A stretch of 64,000 bases of DNA from Tsukamurella pseudospumae (GTDB taxonomy: Bacteria > Actinomycetota > Actinomycetes > Mycobacteriales > Mycobacteriaceae): assembly GCF_001575205.1 (NCBI RefSeq), contig NZ_LSRE01000017.1:42863-106862 (forward strand), written 5' to 3'. The notes under the pieces were generated by a model that saw nothing but the letters and a program-made list of their open reading frames with translations, had not been told where the DNA came from and ran no database searches. The position numbers and the translations under genes are program-made. Shown here in pieces: positions 53,384 to 63,574 of this stretch (positions are counted from its first letter, which is position 1; each line of letters opens with the position of its first letter).

Positions 53384-55077
53384 CGGAAGCCCCGGACGAG
53401 TCCGGCACGGGTGTCGGCACGGACGTGGACGTCGACCGTCTCCACGTCAGCCCGGGCCGCTTCGATCCGGCGACGGCGGTCGAGCCGGACCGGGACGTCC
53501 CGAGCCGCACCGATGCGGTGGCGCGGGACTTCTCGACGGCCCTCGGCGGCCCGGTCGGCGCGCACGCGCAGCTGGGCTTCCAGCGGTTCTTCACGCCGCT
53601 GCGCCTGATCCTGCTGGTAGCGGTGCTGTTCCTGGCGCTGGGTTGGACCACGAAGGCGGGCTGCCTGCAGCAGAAGAACGACGGCGGGCAGCTGGTGCTC
53701 GACTGGTCGGGGAACCGGCCGTACGCCGCGATGTGCTACTCGGACACGGTGCCGCTGTACGGGGCGGAGCGTCTGAACGAGGGCCTCATGCCCTACAAGA
53801 CGCAGTTCTTCGACACCGATCCCACGGGCGCCCGGCAGGAGCGCTACATGGAGTACCCGGTGCTCACCGGGATGTACCAGTACGCGTCGATGCGGATCGC
53901 CAAGACCTGGGCGGCGCTGCACGACGAGTGGGGCGTGCCCGCGGCCATCGAGGTCGTGCTGTTCTTCACGGTCGCCGCGGTCGGGCTCGCGATGTTCTGG
54001 CTGATCGCGGTGTGGGCGACGACCCGATTAGCGGGCGGTGCCGCCGGCCCCGGGCGGCTGGCGGCGCGCCGGCCCTGGGACGCGATGCTGATGGCGGCGT
54101 CGCCGCTGGTAGCCGTGCACGTCTTCACCAATTTCGACGCCATCGCCGTCGCGGCGATGGCGGTCGGAATGTTGCTCTGGGCCAAGCGGATGCCGGCCTG
54201 GGCGGGCATCGTGATCGGCCTCGGCACCGCGGCGAAGCTGTACCCGGCGTTCCTCCTGATCGTGCTGTTCTTCCTGTGCCTGAGGGCGGGCCGGCTCCGG
54301 CCGTGGCTCACCGCGTCGCTCACCGCGGCCGCCGCGTGGCTCGCCGTCAACCTGCCGGTGCTGGCCCTGTGGCCGCAGGGCTGGTGGGAGTTCTTCCACC
54401 GGAACTCGATCCGCGCGGTCGACATGGACTCGATCTACGCGGTCATCAGCTCGTTCACCGGCGGTTGGGTGTTCGGCGGCGCGGGTCCACGGGGCGGCGC
54501 CTCCGCGCTCGCCAACGCGATCACCCTCGTGCTCTTCCTCGCGGTGATCGCCGGCGTGGGCTACCTGGCGCTGAAGGCGCCGCGGCGGCCCCGGGTCGCG
54601 CAGCTGGCGTTCCTCCTGGTCGCGGGCTTCCTCCTGGTCAACAAGGTGTGGAGCCCGCAGTACTCGTTGTGGCTGGTGCCGCTGGCGGTGCTCGCGATCC
54701 CGCACACCCGGATCCTGCTGGCCTGGATGACGATCGACGCGCTGGTCTGGGTGCCACGCATGATGTACTTCCTCGGCATCCAGAACAAGGGCCTGCCGGA
54801 GCAGGCCTTCACGGCCACCGTCCTCCTGCGGGACCTGGCCGTGATCGGCCTCTGCGTGCTGGTGGTGCGGCAGATCTACCGGCCCGACGAGGACCTGGTC
54901 CGGTCGACCTTCCCGGGGCCGTACTCGCCCCCGTTGGACGACCCCGCGGGCGGCGTGCTCGACGGTGCGCCGGACGCGTCCTGGCTGCGCAACCGCAGCG
55001 AGGCGCGGGGCAGGTACCAGAGGAAGAGCAGCAGCAGCGCGGCCCGGCCCCAGACGCCGATCCACACGCCCCACTGA
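53380..55077 (+). CDS. GT87-family (DUF2029) membrane glycosyltransferase, Rv0051-like
   Basis: A 565-residue polytopic protein with about ten membrane spans. After a soluble N-terminus of about 80 residues, an early loop reads DWSGNRPYAAMCYSDTVPLY and the family acidic loop appears near GLMPYKTQFFDTDPTG. NKVWSPQYSLWLVPLAVLAI is the characteristic late motif. The GT87 family uses polyprenyl-phosphate-linked sugars such as mannose outside the membrane; here it probably glycosylates a lipomannan/arabinomannan-type or cell-wall acceptor. The start overlaps ponA1 by 4 nt. Its C-terminal tail region overlaps the 3' end of the convergent GT87 paralogue by 202 bp. Confidence 0.88.
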   Translation: MTEAPDESGTGVGTDVDVDRLHVSPGRFDPATAVEPDRDVPSRTDAVARDFSTALGGPVGAHAQLGFQRFFTPLRLILLVAVLFLALGWTTKAGCLQQKNDGGQLVLDWSGNRPYAAMCYSDTVPLYGAERLNEGLMPYKTQFFDTDPTGARQERYMEYPVLTGMYQYASMRIAKTWAALHDEWGVPAAIEVVLFFTVAAVGLAMFWLIAVWATTRLAGGAAGPGRLAARRPWDAMLMAASPLVAVHVFTNFDAIAVAAMAVGMLLWAKRMPAWAGIVIGLGTAAKLYPAFLLIVLFFLCLRAGRLRPWLTASLTAAAAWLAVNLPVLALWPQGWWEFFHRNSIRAVDMDSIYAVISSFTGGWVFGGAGPRGGASALANAITLVLFLAVIAGVGYLALKAPRRPRVAQLAFLLVAGFLLVNKVWSPQYSLWLVPLAVLAIPHTRILLAWMTIDALVWVPRMMYFLGIQNKGLPEQAFTATVLLRDLAVIGLCVLVVRQIYRPDEDLVRSTFPGPYSPPLDDPAGGVLDGAPDASWLRNRSEARGRYQRKSSSSAARPQTPIHTPH

Positions 55078-56312
55078 ACCCACCAGGTGATGGGCGAGTT
55101 CGCCGCGTGCTCGGAGAAGTAGTTCCACACCGTGAGCTCGAGGCTCAGGTCGCACAGCAGGTAGGCCGCGACGAGTCGCCAGTCGACCTTGAGCAGCACG
55201 AAGAAGGGCAGCAGCCACAGCACGTACTGGGGTGAGTGCACTTTGTGGAAGAGCATGAACGCGGCGAGGATCGCACCGCTGACGCCGACCCACGGGTAGA
55301 CGCCGGTGCGACGGTAGCGCAGCCATCCGACGACCAGCAGCGCGACGATGGATACCGCGATCAGCAGCGGTGAGAGCGCGCCGACGAGATCGTCGTAGGC
55401 CTTCGGATCGTCGTAGGCCTTGAGCACTCCCCAGTACCAGATGGAGTTGGTCGACAGGTCCGCCGTGCGCAGCTCCTGGAACTTCAGCGAGGCGCGCCAG
55501 CCGTCGAAGCCGAAGACCATGAAGGGCACGTTGATCGCGACGGCCACCACCACTGCCGTCGCCGCGGTGGCTGCGGCGCCCACCCAGTCGAGCAGTCGCC
55601 AGTCGATCCGGACGCGCGGTCCGGGACCGTCGGGCAGGGCGACGGTGCCGCCCCTCCCGTGGGTGAGCACGTAGAGCACGAGCGGCGCCACGAACAGGCC
55701 CGGATAGATCTTCAGGTCGAAGCCCACGGCGAGCACCGCGGACGTGGCGATCGCCGGGATGCGGATCGAGCCCCCGGTCCGGTCGGCCCAGGCCATGATG
55801 CCGAAGGCGAGCGTCGCGGCCGCCACCACTGGAAGCTCCATGTTGTGGAAGGCGTACAGCGCGAGCGGAGGGGCGACCGCCCACAGCGCGGCCGTGCGGC
55901 CCGAGACCTTCGCGAGTACCCACGCGGTGAGCAGGCCGAAGGGCGCGAGCAGCAGCGCCATGTGCAGCAGGAACTCGGCGTCGTTGTGCGCGCCGATCGC
56001 GCCCACCCAGAACAACAGCCCGCTGAGCACGGGGTACTCGATCGCGCCGCCCTGCAGCTTGCCGTCGGCGTCGATCCACCCGTTCAGGTACGGGAAGACG
56101 TGGTTGTTCACCTCGCGCCCGCTCCAGAGGAACTGCAGGTCGGAATAGCAGATCCGGCCGGGCGTGTTGGCGAAGCCCTCGGAGCGGCCGAACTGGTCGA
56201 AGGGTGCGCCGGTGCACTGAGCCTTGATCTGGTAGCCGATGACGAGCGCTGCAACGGTGAGACCGAGCACGGTCCACGCCACCCGGTCGGGGCGGAATCT
56301 GGGCCGGGACAT
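54876..56312 (-). CDS. GT87-family (DUF2029) membrane glycosyltransferase, second copy
   Basis: A 478-residue polytopic membrane protein related to the convergent neighbour. Features are GRICYSDLQFLWSGREVNNH, an acidic loop, GGAIEYPVLSGLLFWVGAIG, FDLKIYPGLFVAPLVLYVL and the late HKVHSPQYVLWLLPFFVLL. It too is expected to use a lipid-linked sugar donor on the outer face. The ATG at 56312 is used; a GTG three codons upstream is equally possible. The last ~67 codons, a polar Ser/Gly/Arg tail, overlap antisense to the tail of the plus-strand paralogue. It lies 69 bp from the CPBP gene upstream. Confidence 0.85.
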   Translation of the reverse strand: MSRPRFRPDRVAWTVLGLTVAALVIGYQIKAQCTGAPFDQFGRSEGFANTPGRICYSDLQFLWSGREVNNHVFPYLNGWIDADGKLQGGAIEYPVLSGLLFWVGAIGAHNDAEFLLHMALLLAPFGLLTAWVLAKVSGRTAALWAVAPPLALYAFHNMELPVVAAATLAFGIMAWADRTGGSIRIPAIATSAVLAVGFDLKIYPGLFVAPLVLYVLTHGRGGTVALPDGPGPRVRIDWRLLDWVGAAATAATAVVVAVAINVPFMVFGFDGWRASLKFQELRTADLSTNSIWYWGVLKAYDDPKAYDDLVGALSPLLIAVSIVALLVVGWLRYRRTGVYPWVGVSGAILAAFMLFHKVHSPQYVLWLLPFFVLLKVDWRLVAAYLLCDLSLELTVWNYFSEHAANSPITWWVQWGVWIGVWGRAALLLLFLWYLPRASLRLRSQDASGAPSSTPPAGSSNGGEYGPGKVDRTRSSSGR

Positions 56313-56381
56313 GCGCTCCACCCTATCGGTCGAGGTCGCGCGCCCGGGCTTCGCGGTCGTCCGGGTGCGCGTGACGCCTCG

Positions 56382-57212
56382 TCATCCGGCGAGCAACTGC
56401 ACGGGGTTCGCGTTCCACACGCCGTGGATCACCAGCAGCGGCCACATGACTCGGTAGCGCAGCCACAGGAAGCCCAGGAACAGTCCGCTCACGCCCTGGT
56501 TGGCGAGCACGTTCACCGCGTCGCCGGCCAGGTTCCCGGACCCCTGGATCGCGATGTGCCAGGCCGCCCACACGATGGCCGAGATCGCGACCGCCGGCCA
56601 CGGGCCGAGCGCGGCGCGCCATCGGGTGAGCAACCACCGGCGGTAGAACACCTCCTCGAGCAGCGCGTTCATCGCGAAGCCCGCGAGCAGCAGGACAGCG
56701 CTGTCCGCGACCGGCACGCCGGCGAGGAAGGAATCGCGCTCCTCCGCCAGCGACAGGTACACGGCCAGGTACGCGATCACGGCCGGCGCTGGGCTCCACC
56801 GTGCCTCTACGGTCGGATCAGGCCAGGCCGCCCCGCGTCGCCGCGCGACCGCGAAGACGACGACCGGCACCGCGAGGAGTAGGCCGAGCTTGAGCACGGT
56901 GTAGTTCGGTTCGGCCGGGCCGAGCACGATGAGGGCGCTCGCAAAGGCGACCCCGCAGGTCAGGAGTGCCCAGGCCTGGGGCAGCGGGTTCGACGGTGCC
57001 GCTGGGCCCCGGGCATCCACGGGGAAGGCGAGCGAGGCGAGCAGCCCGGCGACGGCCGGTGCCCAGGGCTGCCACCACGAAATGGTATCCATCGAGTCGG
57101 CGGTGTACCGCAGGCCCCGGCCCGTCACCGCGAGAACGAGCGTCGACCCGACGATGGCGCCCACGCCGACCACCGCCGCCGTAAGACCCGCCCACGCCCT
57201 CACGCTCACCAC
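56382..57212 (-). CDS. CPBP-family intramembrane metalloprotease
   Basis: A 276-residue protein with about eight membrane spans. The CPBP (CAAX protease/bacteriocin-processing) motifs are present: MNALLEEVFYRRWLL (EExxxR), IVWAAWHIAI and LLVIHGVWNAN with its metal-binding His and Asn. Such enzymes cleave small peptides in the membrane, sometimes in bacteriocin self-immunity or signalling. No bacteriocin-like peptide gene is seen nearby. The GTG at 57212 is the first of two adjacent GTGs. It lies 69 bp upstream of the GT87 gene on the same strand and may be co-transcribed. Confidence 0.87.
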   Translation of the reverse strand: MVSVRAWAGLTAAVVGVGAIVGSTLVLAVTGRGLRYTADSMDTISWWQPWAPAVAGLLASLAFPVDARGPAAPSNPLPQAWALLTCGVAFASALIVLGPAEPNYTVLKLGLLLAVPVVVFAVARRRGAAWPDPTVEARWSPAPAVIAYLAVYLSLAEERDSFLAGVPVADSAVLLLAGFAMNALLEEVFYRRWLLTRWRAALGPWPAVAISAIVWAAWHIAIQGSGNLAGDAVNVLANQGVSGLFLGFLWLRYRVMWPLLVIHGVWNANPVQLLAG

Positions 57213-57302
57213 GGTAGTGCCCTTTCGCGAACCTTGTTAACGATCACGCAGCGTCGGTCGATCAACCAGTGAGCCGCATCCTGCGGCAGGGGAGGAACGG
57301 AC

Positions 57303-57851
57303 ATGGGGACGACGATGAAGGTCGCGGGCGCGGTGCTGTTCGCGACGGTGGCCGTGGCGGGGTGCGGGGACGGGTCACGGTCGGCCGGGCCGACGGTGAC
57401 GGTGACCGCCGCGCCGAGCGCGAGCCCGGGCGGCTCGTCCGCGGGGACGCAGCAACCCGAGACGCCGACCCGGACGGCGACCGCCGCCCCGACGGCCGCG
57501 AATCGCACCGTGACGGCCCTGCCCACTGCGGGGCAAGCGGTGCGGGTGCTCACCGAGTCCGGCAAGACCACGTGCAACATCCGCGCAGAACTCGTCGAGT
57601 GCCAGTCCGTCGAGTTCGGCAAGACCTACCGGGCCAAGACCGGGGAGCCCGCCACCGGGTTCGTGTACCGCGACGGGGCTCTCGGTTGGTACTACGGGAA
57701 CATGGCGGTCACCGCGCCGGCCACCACCATCCGTTACGGCAGCACCTACAGCGCCTACGGGTGGACCGTCGAGGCGAGCGCGGGGAAGACCGTGTTCTCC
57801 CGCGACGGACACGGCGTCAGCGTCGACGTGACCAACACGACCACCTTCTGA
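57303..57851 (+). CDS. small lipoprotein of unknown function
   Basis: A 182-residue predicted lipoprotein. The signal peptide ends in the lipobox VAGC (Cys about residue 21). A Thr/Pro/Ala-rich spacer of about 55 residues, likely O-glycosylated, leads to a compact C-terminal domain with one Cys pair: GKTTCNIRAELVECQSVEFG, and FVYRDGALGWYYGNMA. The domain resembles secreted mycobacterial proteins without assigned function. The ATG at 57303 has GGGGAGGAA at good distance. The following frameshifted secreted-protein gene is 93 bp downstream, with a small hairpin (57866-57882) between them. Confidence 0.78.
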   Translation: MGTTMKVAGAVLFATVAVAGCGDGSRSAGPTVTVTAAPSASPGGSSAGTQQPETPTRTATAAPTAANRTVTALPTAGQAVRVLTESGKTTCNIRAELVECQSVEFGKTYRAKTGEPATGFVYRDGALGWYYGNMAVTAPATTIRYGSTYSAYGWTVEASAGKTVFSRDGHGVSVDVTNTTTF

Positions 57852-57944
57852 CGGTCCCCGCCGGTCCGGCCCGATGGGCCGGGCCACGAGCACAGAGGCC
57901 CCGGCACTCGCCGGGTCCACGACGAACATCTCTCGAGGAGAATC

Positions 57945-58378
57945 ATGAAGCGCATCATCTGCGTCGCGGCCGCTGTCGCGGGCGCGGCACTCGTCGTCCC
58001 GCGACCGCCCAAGCGGCGCCCGTTCCGGTTCAGCAGAGCCCGGCGACCACGATGGTCTCCAGCGGTCTTGCGGTCCCGATGCTGTGGCGCGCGAACGTCG
58101 CGGTCCAGACCCGCAGCGCGGGCGTCGTGTCGATCTCGGCCCCGGCGGACGGGCGGATCTGCATGTCGAACGGCTACGCCACGCTCATCCGCGTCGACTA
58201 CGTCAACCGCACCACCGGCGCCCGGGGCGGCGTCACCGTCAAGCCCTGCCAGAACTTCGCCAACCCGACACCGGCGGCGGTCGACGCCCGCACCGGCGCC
58301 GGGAACGTGACCTTCACGACCACCTTCGTCGGTGCGCCGATGGCGGTGCCGGGCAAGGGATCGTTCACCGTGCGCTGA
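57945..58378 (+). pseudogene. small secreted protein gene broken by a one-base frameshift
   Basis: The ATG at 57945 (AGGAG upstream) begins a signal peptide, MKRIICVAAAVAGAALVV, but the frame then leads into Arg-rich nonsense. The rest of a secreted protein is intact in another frame from about 58001: ATAQAAPVPVQQSPATTMVS, MLWRANVAVQ, SAPADGRICMSNGYATLIRV, GVTVKPCQNFANPTPAAV and GNVTFTTTFVGAP, ending at 58378. One missing base in the CCC at 57998-58000 (GTCCCGCG instead of GTCCCCGCG) explains it and would restore a ~144-residue exported protein. A real mutation or a homopolymer read error cannot be told apart here. Confidence 0.75.
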
Positions 58379-58402
58379 TCCCCGAGCGATGGGGCGGTGC
58401 GG

Positions 58403-59893
58403 TCAGCGCCCGTAGACGTGGCGCAGCATCAGCCGCACCGCCTTCATGTCGCGGGCCTTGCGGTCGAAGGTGAGCAGGTTCATCGGAGCCGTGAACTTCT
58501 GTGCCGCGACGGCTTGCGGTCTGCTGAACTCGCGGAGCCCGTCCGCGCCGTGGATCCGGCCGAAGCCGGAGTCGCCGAGCCCGCCGAAGGGTAGGGCGGG
58601 CACGGAGGCGAAGGAGAGGAACGAGTTCACGGCCACCGAACCGGTGCGGAGCAGGCGCGCCAGCTCCCGACCCCGGGAGACGTTGCGCGTCATGATCGCC
58701 GCGGACAGCCCGTAGGTGCTGTTGTTGGCCCTCTCGATGCCCTCCTCGATGGTCGCGACCCGGTTCACCACCACGGTGGGGCCGAAGGTCTCGTCGGTGA
58801 CCGCGGTTGAGTCCTCCGGGACGTCCACGAGCACGACGGGCTGAACCGTGGTCTCGCCCACGGACTCCCGGCCCCCGACCAGCGCCCGCCCACCGTGGGC
58901 GAGTGCGTCGTCGATGTGGCCGGCGATGATCGGCAGCTGCCGGGCCATCGTCGCCGGACCGTAGTCGGCACCGTCGTCGTCCCCGCCGCGGAGGGCGCGG
59001 GTCCGCGCGACGAGCTTGTCGACGAACTCGTCGTACCGGTCGGACACCACGTACACCCGCTCGACGCCGGCGCAGGTCTGCCCGGCGTTGCCGAAGGCGC
59101 CGAACGCGGCCGCGTCCACCGCGGCGTCGACGTCCGCGTCGGAGTCGATGAGGAAGGCGTCCTTGCCGCCGCCCTCGATCGTGACGGGCGTGAGGGACTC
59201 CGCGCAGGTCGCCATGACCGTACGGGCGGTGCGGGCGGAGCCGGTGAAGGCCAGTTTGTCGACACCCGAGCGGCACAGCGCGGCACCGGTTTCCCCGCCG
59301 CCGTGGATCACCTGCAGCACGGGCTGTCCCGGGCACGCGGCGTTCCAGGTGTCGGCGAGGAACTGGCCCACAGCGGGTGTGAGCTCGCTGGGCTTGAAGA
59401 CGACGGCGTTGCCCGCGGCCAGTGCGTACGAGACCGAGCCCATCGGGGTGAAGACGGGGTAGTTCCACGGGCCGATGCAGCCGACGACGCCGAAGGGCCG
59501 GTACTCGACGGTGGCGGCCAGGTTCGCGCCGAGCAGGCCCGACGGGACCTTGCGCCGGCCGAGCACCTTCTCGGCGTTCTTGGCGGCCCAGTCGATGTGC
59601 ACGACGGCGAGCATCACCTCGAGCAGCGCGTCGTCGGTCGGCTTGCCGGTCTCGGCGGAGATCACCGCGGCGAGCTCCTCCGCCCGCCGCGACAGCTCCG
59701 CGCGGAAGCGCAGCAGCCAGCTCCGCCGGGCTTTCGGCGCGAGGTCTCCCCACCAGGCCGCCGCCTCGCGGGCGGCATCGACCGCCTCGATCACGGTCGC
59801 GGCGTCGGCCACGGGGAAGCGGGCCACCTCGGCCCCGGTGCGGGGGTCGGTGGAGATCAGGTCACCGGTCTGCAGGTTCGACGGTGCGGTCAT
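58403..59893 (-). CDS. NAD(P)-dependent aldehyde dehydrogenase
   Basis: A 496-residue ALDH-superfamily protein. Motifs are GPWNYPVFTPMGSVSYALAA, VFKPSELTP, the nucleotide-site LAFTGSARTA, the general base in TIEGGGKDAF (Glu), and GNAGQTCAGVERVYV with the catalytic Cys. PFGGLGDSGFGRIHG near the end is typical of ALDHs acting on fatty or succinic semialdehydes; the substrate is unknown. The ATG at 59893 is chosen since a further-upstream in-frame start lies inside the likely operator. It is divergent from the nitronate monooxygenase gene, with an operator-like palindrome between. Confidence 0.9.
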   Translation of the reverse strand: MTAPSNLQTGDLISTDPRTGAEVARFPVADAATVIEAVDAAREAAAWWGDLAPKARRSWLLRFRAELSRRAEELAAVISAETGKPTDDALLEVMLAVVHIDWAAKNAEKVLGRRKVPSGLLGANLAATVEYRPFGVVGCIGPWNYPVFTPMGSVSYALAAGNAVVFKPSELTPAVGQFLADTWNAACPGQPVLQVIHGGGETGAALCRSGVDKLAFTGSARTARTVMATCAESLTPVTIEGGGKDAFLIDSDADVDAAVDAAAFGAFGNAGQTCAGVERVYVVSDRYDEFVDKLVARTRALRGGDDDGADYGPATMARQLPIIAGHIDDALAHGGRALVGGRESVGETTVQPVVLVDVPEDSTAVTDETFGPTVVVNRVATIEEGIERANNSTYGLSAAIMTRNVSRGRELARLLRTGSVAVNSFLSFASVPALPFGGLGDSGFGRIHGADGLREFSRPQAVAAQKFTAPMNLLTFDRKARDMKAVRLMLRHVYGR

Positions 59894-59931
59894 GCGGTCC
59901 TCCGGAAGTTCTCGGGTATCTGAGCCATATG

Positions 59932-59949
59932 TTAGAGACTGTTCTCTCA
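59932..59949. promoter_or_regulatory. TetR-type operator palindrome
   Basis: AGAGA (59934-59938) and TCTCT (59943-59947) are perfect arms around CTGT, with TT/CA flanks giving TTAGAGACTGTTCTCTCA. It lies 40 bp before the divergent ALDH start and 20 bp before the nitronate monooxygenase start. Its size and place suit a TetR-family regulator encoded elsewhere; no regulator gene is adjacent. Confidence 0.6.
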
Positions 59950-59959
59950 TCTGTGCTAG

Positions 59960-61716
<1,757 letters not shown>

Positions 61717-61756
61717 CGTCGGCCGCGAAGCTGCTCGCTCCGGTGAACCGCGGCAG

Positions 61757-61796
61757 ATGCCAACTATCCTTGGATTGAACCAAGAATAGTTGGCAT
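61757..61796. promoter_or_regulatory. 40-bp inverted-repeat operator of the HTH-NTase module
   Basis: ATGCCAACTATCCTTGG (61757-61773) and CCAAGAATAGTTGGCAT (61780-61796) match as an inverted repeat at 16 of 17 positions around a 6-nt centre ATTGAA. It ends 11 bp before the ATG and covers the probable promoter (TTGAAC with a following TACAGT). Its arm length, AT-rich content and position point to an operator bound by the encoded HTH protein. A transcript hairpin is a less likely reading. Confidence 0.8.
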
Positions 61797-61807
61797 ACAG
61801 TGGGTGC

Positions 61808-62452
61808 ATGCAGCTGAGCCGTCCGTTCGCCACGATCACGCCCACCCTGGATGGGGACGTCCTTGCCGTGCTGGCATCAACAGATGTCGCGTTCACCGTT
61901 CCGCAGATGCTCCGAATCGTCTCCCGCGGCTCGGACGAGGGCTTGCGGAACGCCCTGTCCAGGCTGGTCGGGACAGGAGTCGTCCACCAGGAGAAGGTCG
62001 GCCGGACCAGTACCTACCGGCTGAATCGCGCGCACCTCGCAGCGGAACCGATCATCGCGCTCGCCAAACTCAGCGAGACGCTGCATGAACGGCTGCGGGC
62101 GATGACCGCCAGTTGGGCGGAGACCCCACTGTTCGCCACGATCTTCGGATCGGCCGCAACCGGGCGAATGCGCGAGAACAGCGACATCGATCTGCTCCTC
62201 GTCCGTGCCGACGACGCCGACGACGAGGTGTGGGACACCCAGATGACGGACCTGGTGACTGCGGTGTCCGGATGGACGGGCAACGACGCTCGGCCGGTCG
62301 ACTACACGGAGTCGGAATTGCGCGATGCAGCCGCATCGAGGGAGCCATTGCTGCAGGATGTCGTCAGGGACGGACTGACCTTCGCTGGGGACCGAGGGTG
62401 GTTCGTGTCACTGGTACGGAGGGCAGCTAGTGGCGGGCAAACGGAGCTGTAA
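61808..62452 (+). CDS. winged-helix/nucleotidyltransferase fusion, MNT-like antitoxin candidate
   Basis: A 214-residue protein. The N-terminal winged helix (about residues 1-80) contains LASTDVAFTVPQMLRIVSRG, SDEGLRNALSRLVGTGVVHQ and the wing VGRTSTYRLN. The C-terminal nucleotidyltransferase (about 95-200) has the MNT signature IFGSAATGRM followed by SDIDLLLV, with the GS and DxD residues intact. The next gene overlaps by 23 bp, as in MNT/HEPN toxin-antitoxin pairs, where the MNT partner inactivates the toxin by nucleotidylation. The HTH plus the palindrome upstream suggests autoregulation. The ATG at 61808 lies beyond the operator. Confidence 0.82.
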   Translation: MQLSRPFATITPTLDGDVLAVLASTDVAFTVPQMLRIVSRGSDEGLRNALSRLVGTGVVHQEKVGRTSTYRLNRAHLAAEPIIALAKLSETLHERLRAMTASWAETPLFATIFGSAATGRMRENSDIDLLLVRADDADDEVWDTQMTDLVTAVSGWTGNDARPVDYTESELRDAAASREPLLQDVVRDGLTFAGDRGWFVSLVRRAASGGQTEL

Positions 62453-62822
62453 TGCGGTCGTCATCACCGGTCGGCTGGCGAAGGCGGTGGAATTCAACGA
62501 GGCGGCGGAGTTCCTCGAAGACGAGAAGCGCAACGCTGCAGGGGATCTGTTCGTCGACGCCGGCATCGCCGCAGCAGATGTCATCTGCTGCGTGCGACTC
62601 GGAGAACACTCGAACTCCACGAACCACAGCGAGGCGATCGCGCTCCTCGCCAAGGCGGACGCCGGAATAGCGAAACACCTGACGACCCTGCTCGGGCTGA
62701 AGAACAAGGTGGCGTACGACCACCACACCCTCTCGTCTCGCGAGTGCCTCAAGATGAAACGCGCTGCCGCGCACCTCGTTGAGCGCGCCAAACTGGTGGC
62801 TGCGGCCGCGGGAACGGCGTGA
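62430..62822 (+). CDS. small HEPN-like partner protein, toxin candidate
   Basis: A 130-residue, mainly helical protein, overlapping the nucleotidyltransferase gene by 23 bp. Segments VEFNEAAEFLEDEKRNAAGD, LFVDAGIAAADVICCVRLGE, EAIALLAKADAGIAKHLTTL and LLGLKNKVAYDH, followed by SRECLKMKRAAAHLVERAKL, match the four-helix layout of HEPN proteins. The canonical RX4-6H motif is not clear; a KNKVAY element may stand in its place. GTG at 62430 is the only reasonable start. Toxin activity is inferred only from the pairing. Confidence 0.75.
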   Translation: MAGKRSCNAVVITGRLAKAVEFNEAAEFLEDEKRNAAGDLFVDAGIAAADVICCVRLGEHSNSTNHSEAIALLAKADAGIAKHLTTLLGLKNKVAYDHHTLSSRECLKMKRAAAHLVERAKLVAAAAGTA

Positions 62823-62928
62823 CGAGGCACGTTCCGGTGCTCGCGGACGACACAATGTTGCTGTTCCTAAAACAGTAATGCTACATTGCGCACATCGGTG
62901 TTCGGGGTGCTGAACGGAGCGGTGTGAG

Positions 62929-63420
62929 ATGAGTGATCAGTACGTGGTCGACAGGGATCCGCAGGACCTGACGATTCCCTTGCGCGGCGCGACCTTCGGC
63001 GAGGCGGTGAAGCGCTTCTTCCGGAGCTACTTCCGGTACTCGGGGCGGGCTTCGAAGAGTGAGTTCTGGTGGCCGGCCCTGGCGAATCTTCTCGCCATCC
63101 TGGTTGCGGTCGGGGTGATCGTGACCGGCGGCGTGCTCGGCGAGGAGGGTGCCGGTAGCCCTGTCATGGCGATCGGCGGGATGCTGATCGTCGCGATCAT
63201 GATCGTCTACGGTATTGGTGGAATCTCGTTGAGCGTCCGCAGACTTCACGACATCGACCAGTCGGGCTGGTGGTATCTGCTCATCGTCGTTGCCGCCGCC
63301 GTACCCGTCGTGAACATCGCTGCAACCATCGCCGCGCTCGCGATCGGCCTGATCGAAGCGAAGCCCGGCGGGGTCCGCTACGACGCGCCGCGTGCGCAGC
63401 GGGACCGTCTCTTCTCCTGA
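62929..63420 (+). CDS. DUF805 membrane protein
   Basis: A 163-residue protein. After an N-terminal polar segment, the DUF805 signature FRSYFRYSGRASKSEFWWPA leads into membrane spans at about residues 50-70 and 80-98, then LSVRRLHDIDQSGWWYLLIV, a final span and a short polar tail. Function unknown; the family is broadly spread among bacteria. The ATG at 62929 follows GGAGCGG. The 106-bp upstream gap contains AT-richer DNA (CTGTTCCTAAAACAG), likely its promoter. A strong hairpin follows the gene. Confidence 0.85.
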   Translation: MSDQYVVDRDPQDLTIPLRGATFGEAVKRFFRSYFRYSGRASKSEFWWPALANLLAILVAVGVIVTGGVLGEEGAGSPVMAIGGMLIVAIMIVYGIGGISLSVRRLHDIDQSGWWYLLIVVAAAVPVVNIAATIAALAIGLIEAKPGGVRYDAPRAQRDRLFS

Positions 63421-63509
63421 CCGGACGGCAGGCTTCGCTCAAAGCGCCACGCCGATTCCCCACGGGCGTCGGCCCACCCGGACCCGAGGCGCACCGTCGA
63501 ACCGGGAAA

Positions 63510-63551
63510 CGAGAGGTCCGGTACCACCCGCAGGCGGTACCGGACCTCTCG
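63510..63551. terminator. perfect 16-bp hairpin, bidirectional terminator
   Basis: CGAGAGGTCCGGTACC (63510-63525) and GGTACCGGACCTCTCG (63536-63551) are perfect complements with a 10-nt loop. They lie between the DUF805 gene and the convergent fatty-acid oxidation gene. Confidence 0.9.
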
Positions 63552-63574
63552 ATGATGGTGCGGCTCAGTGAGTC

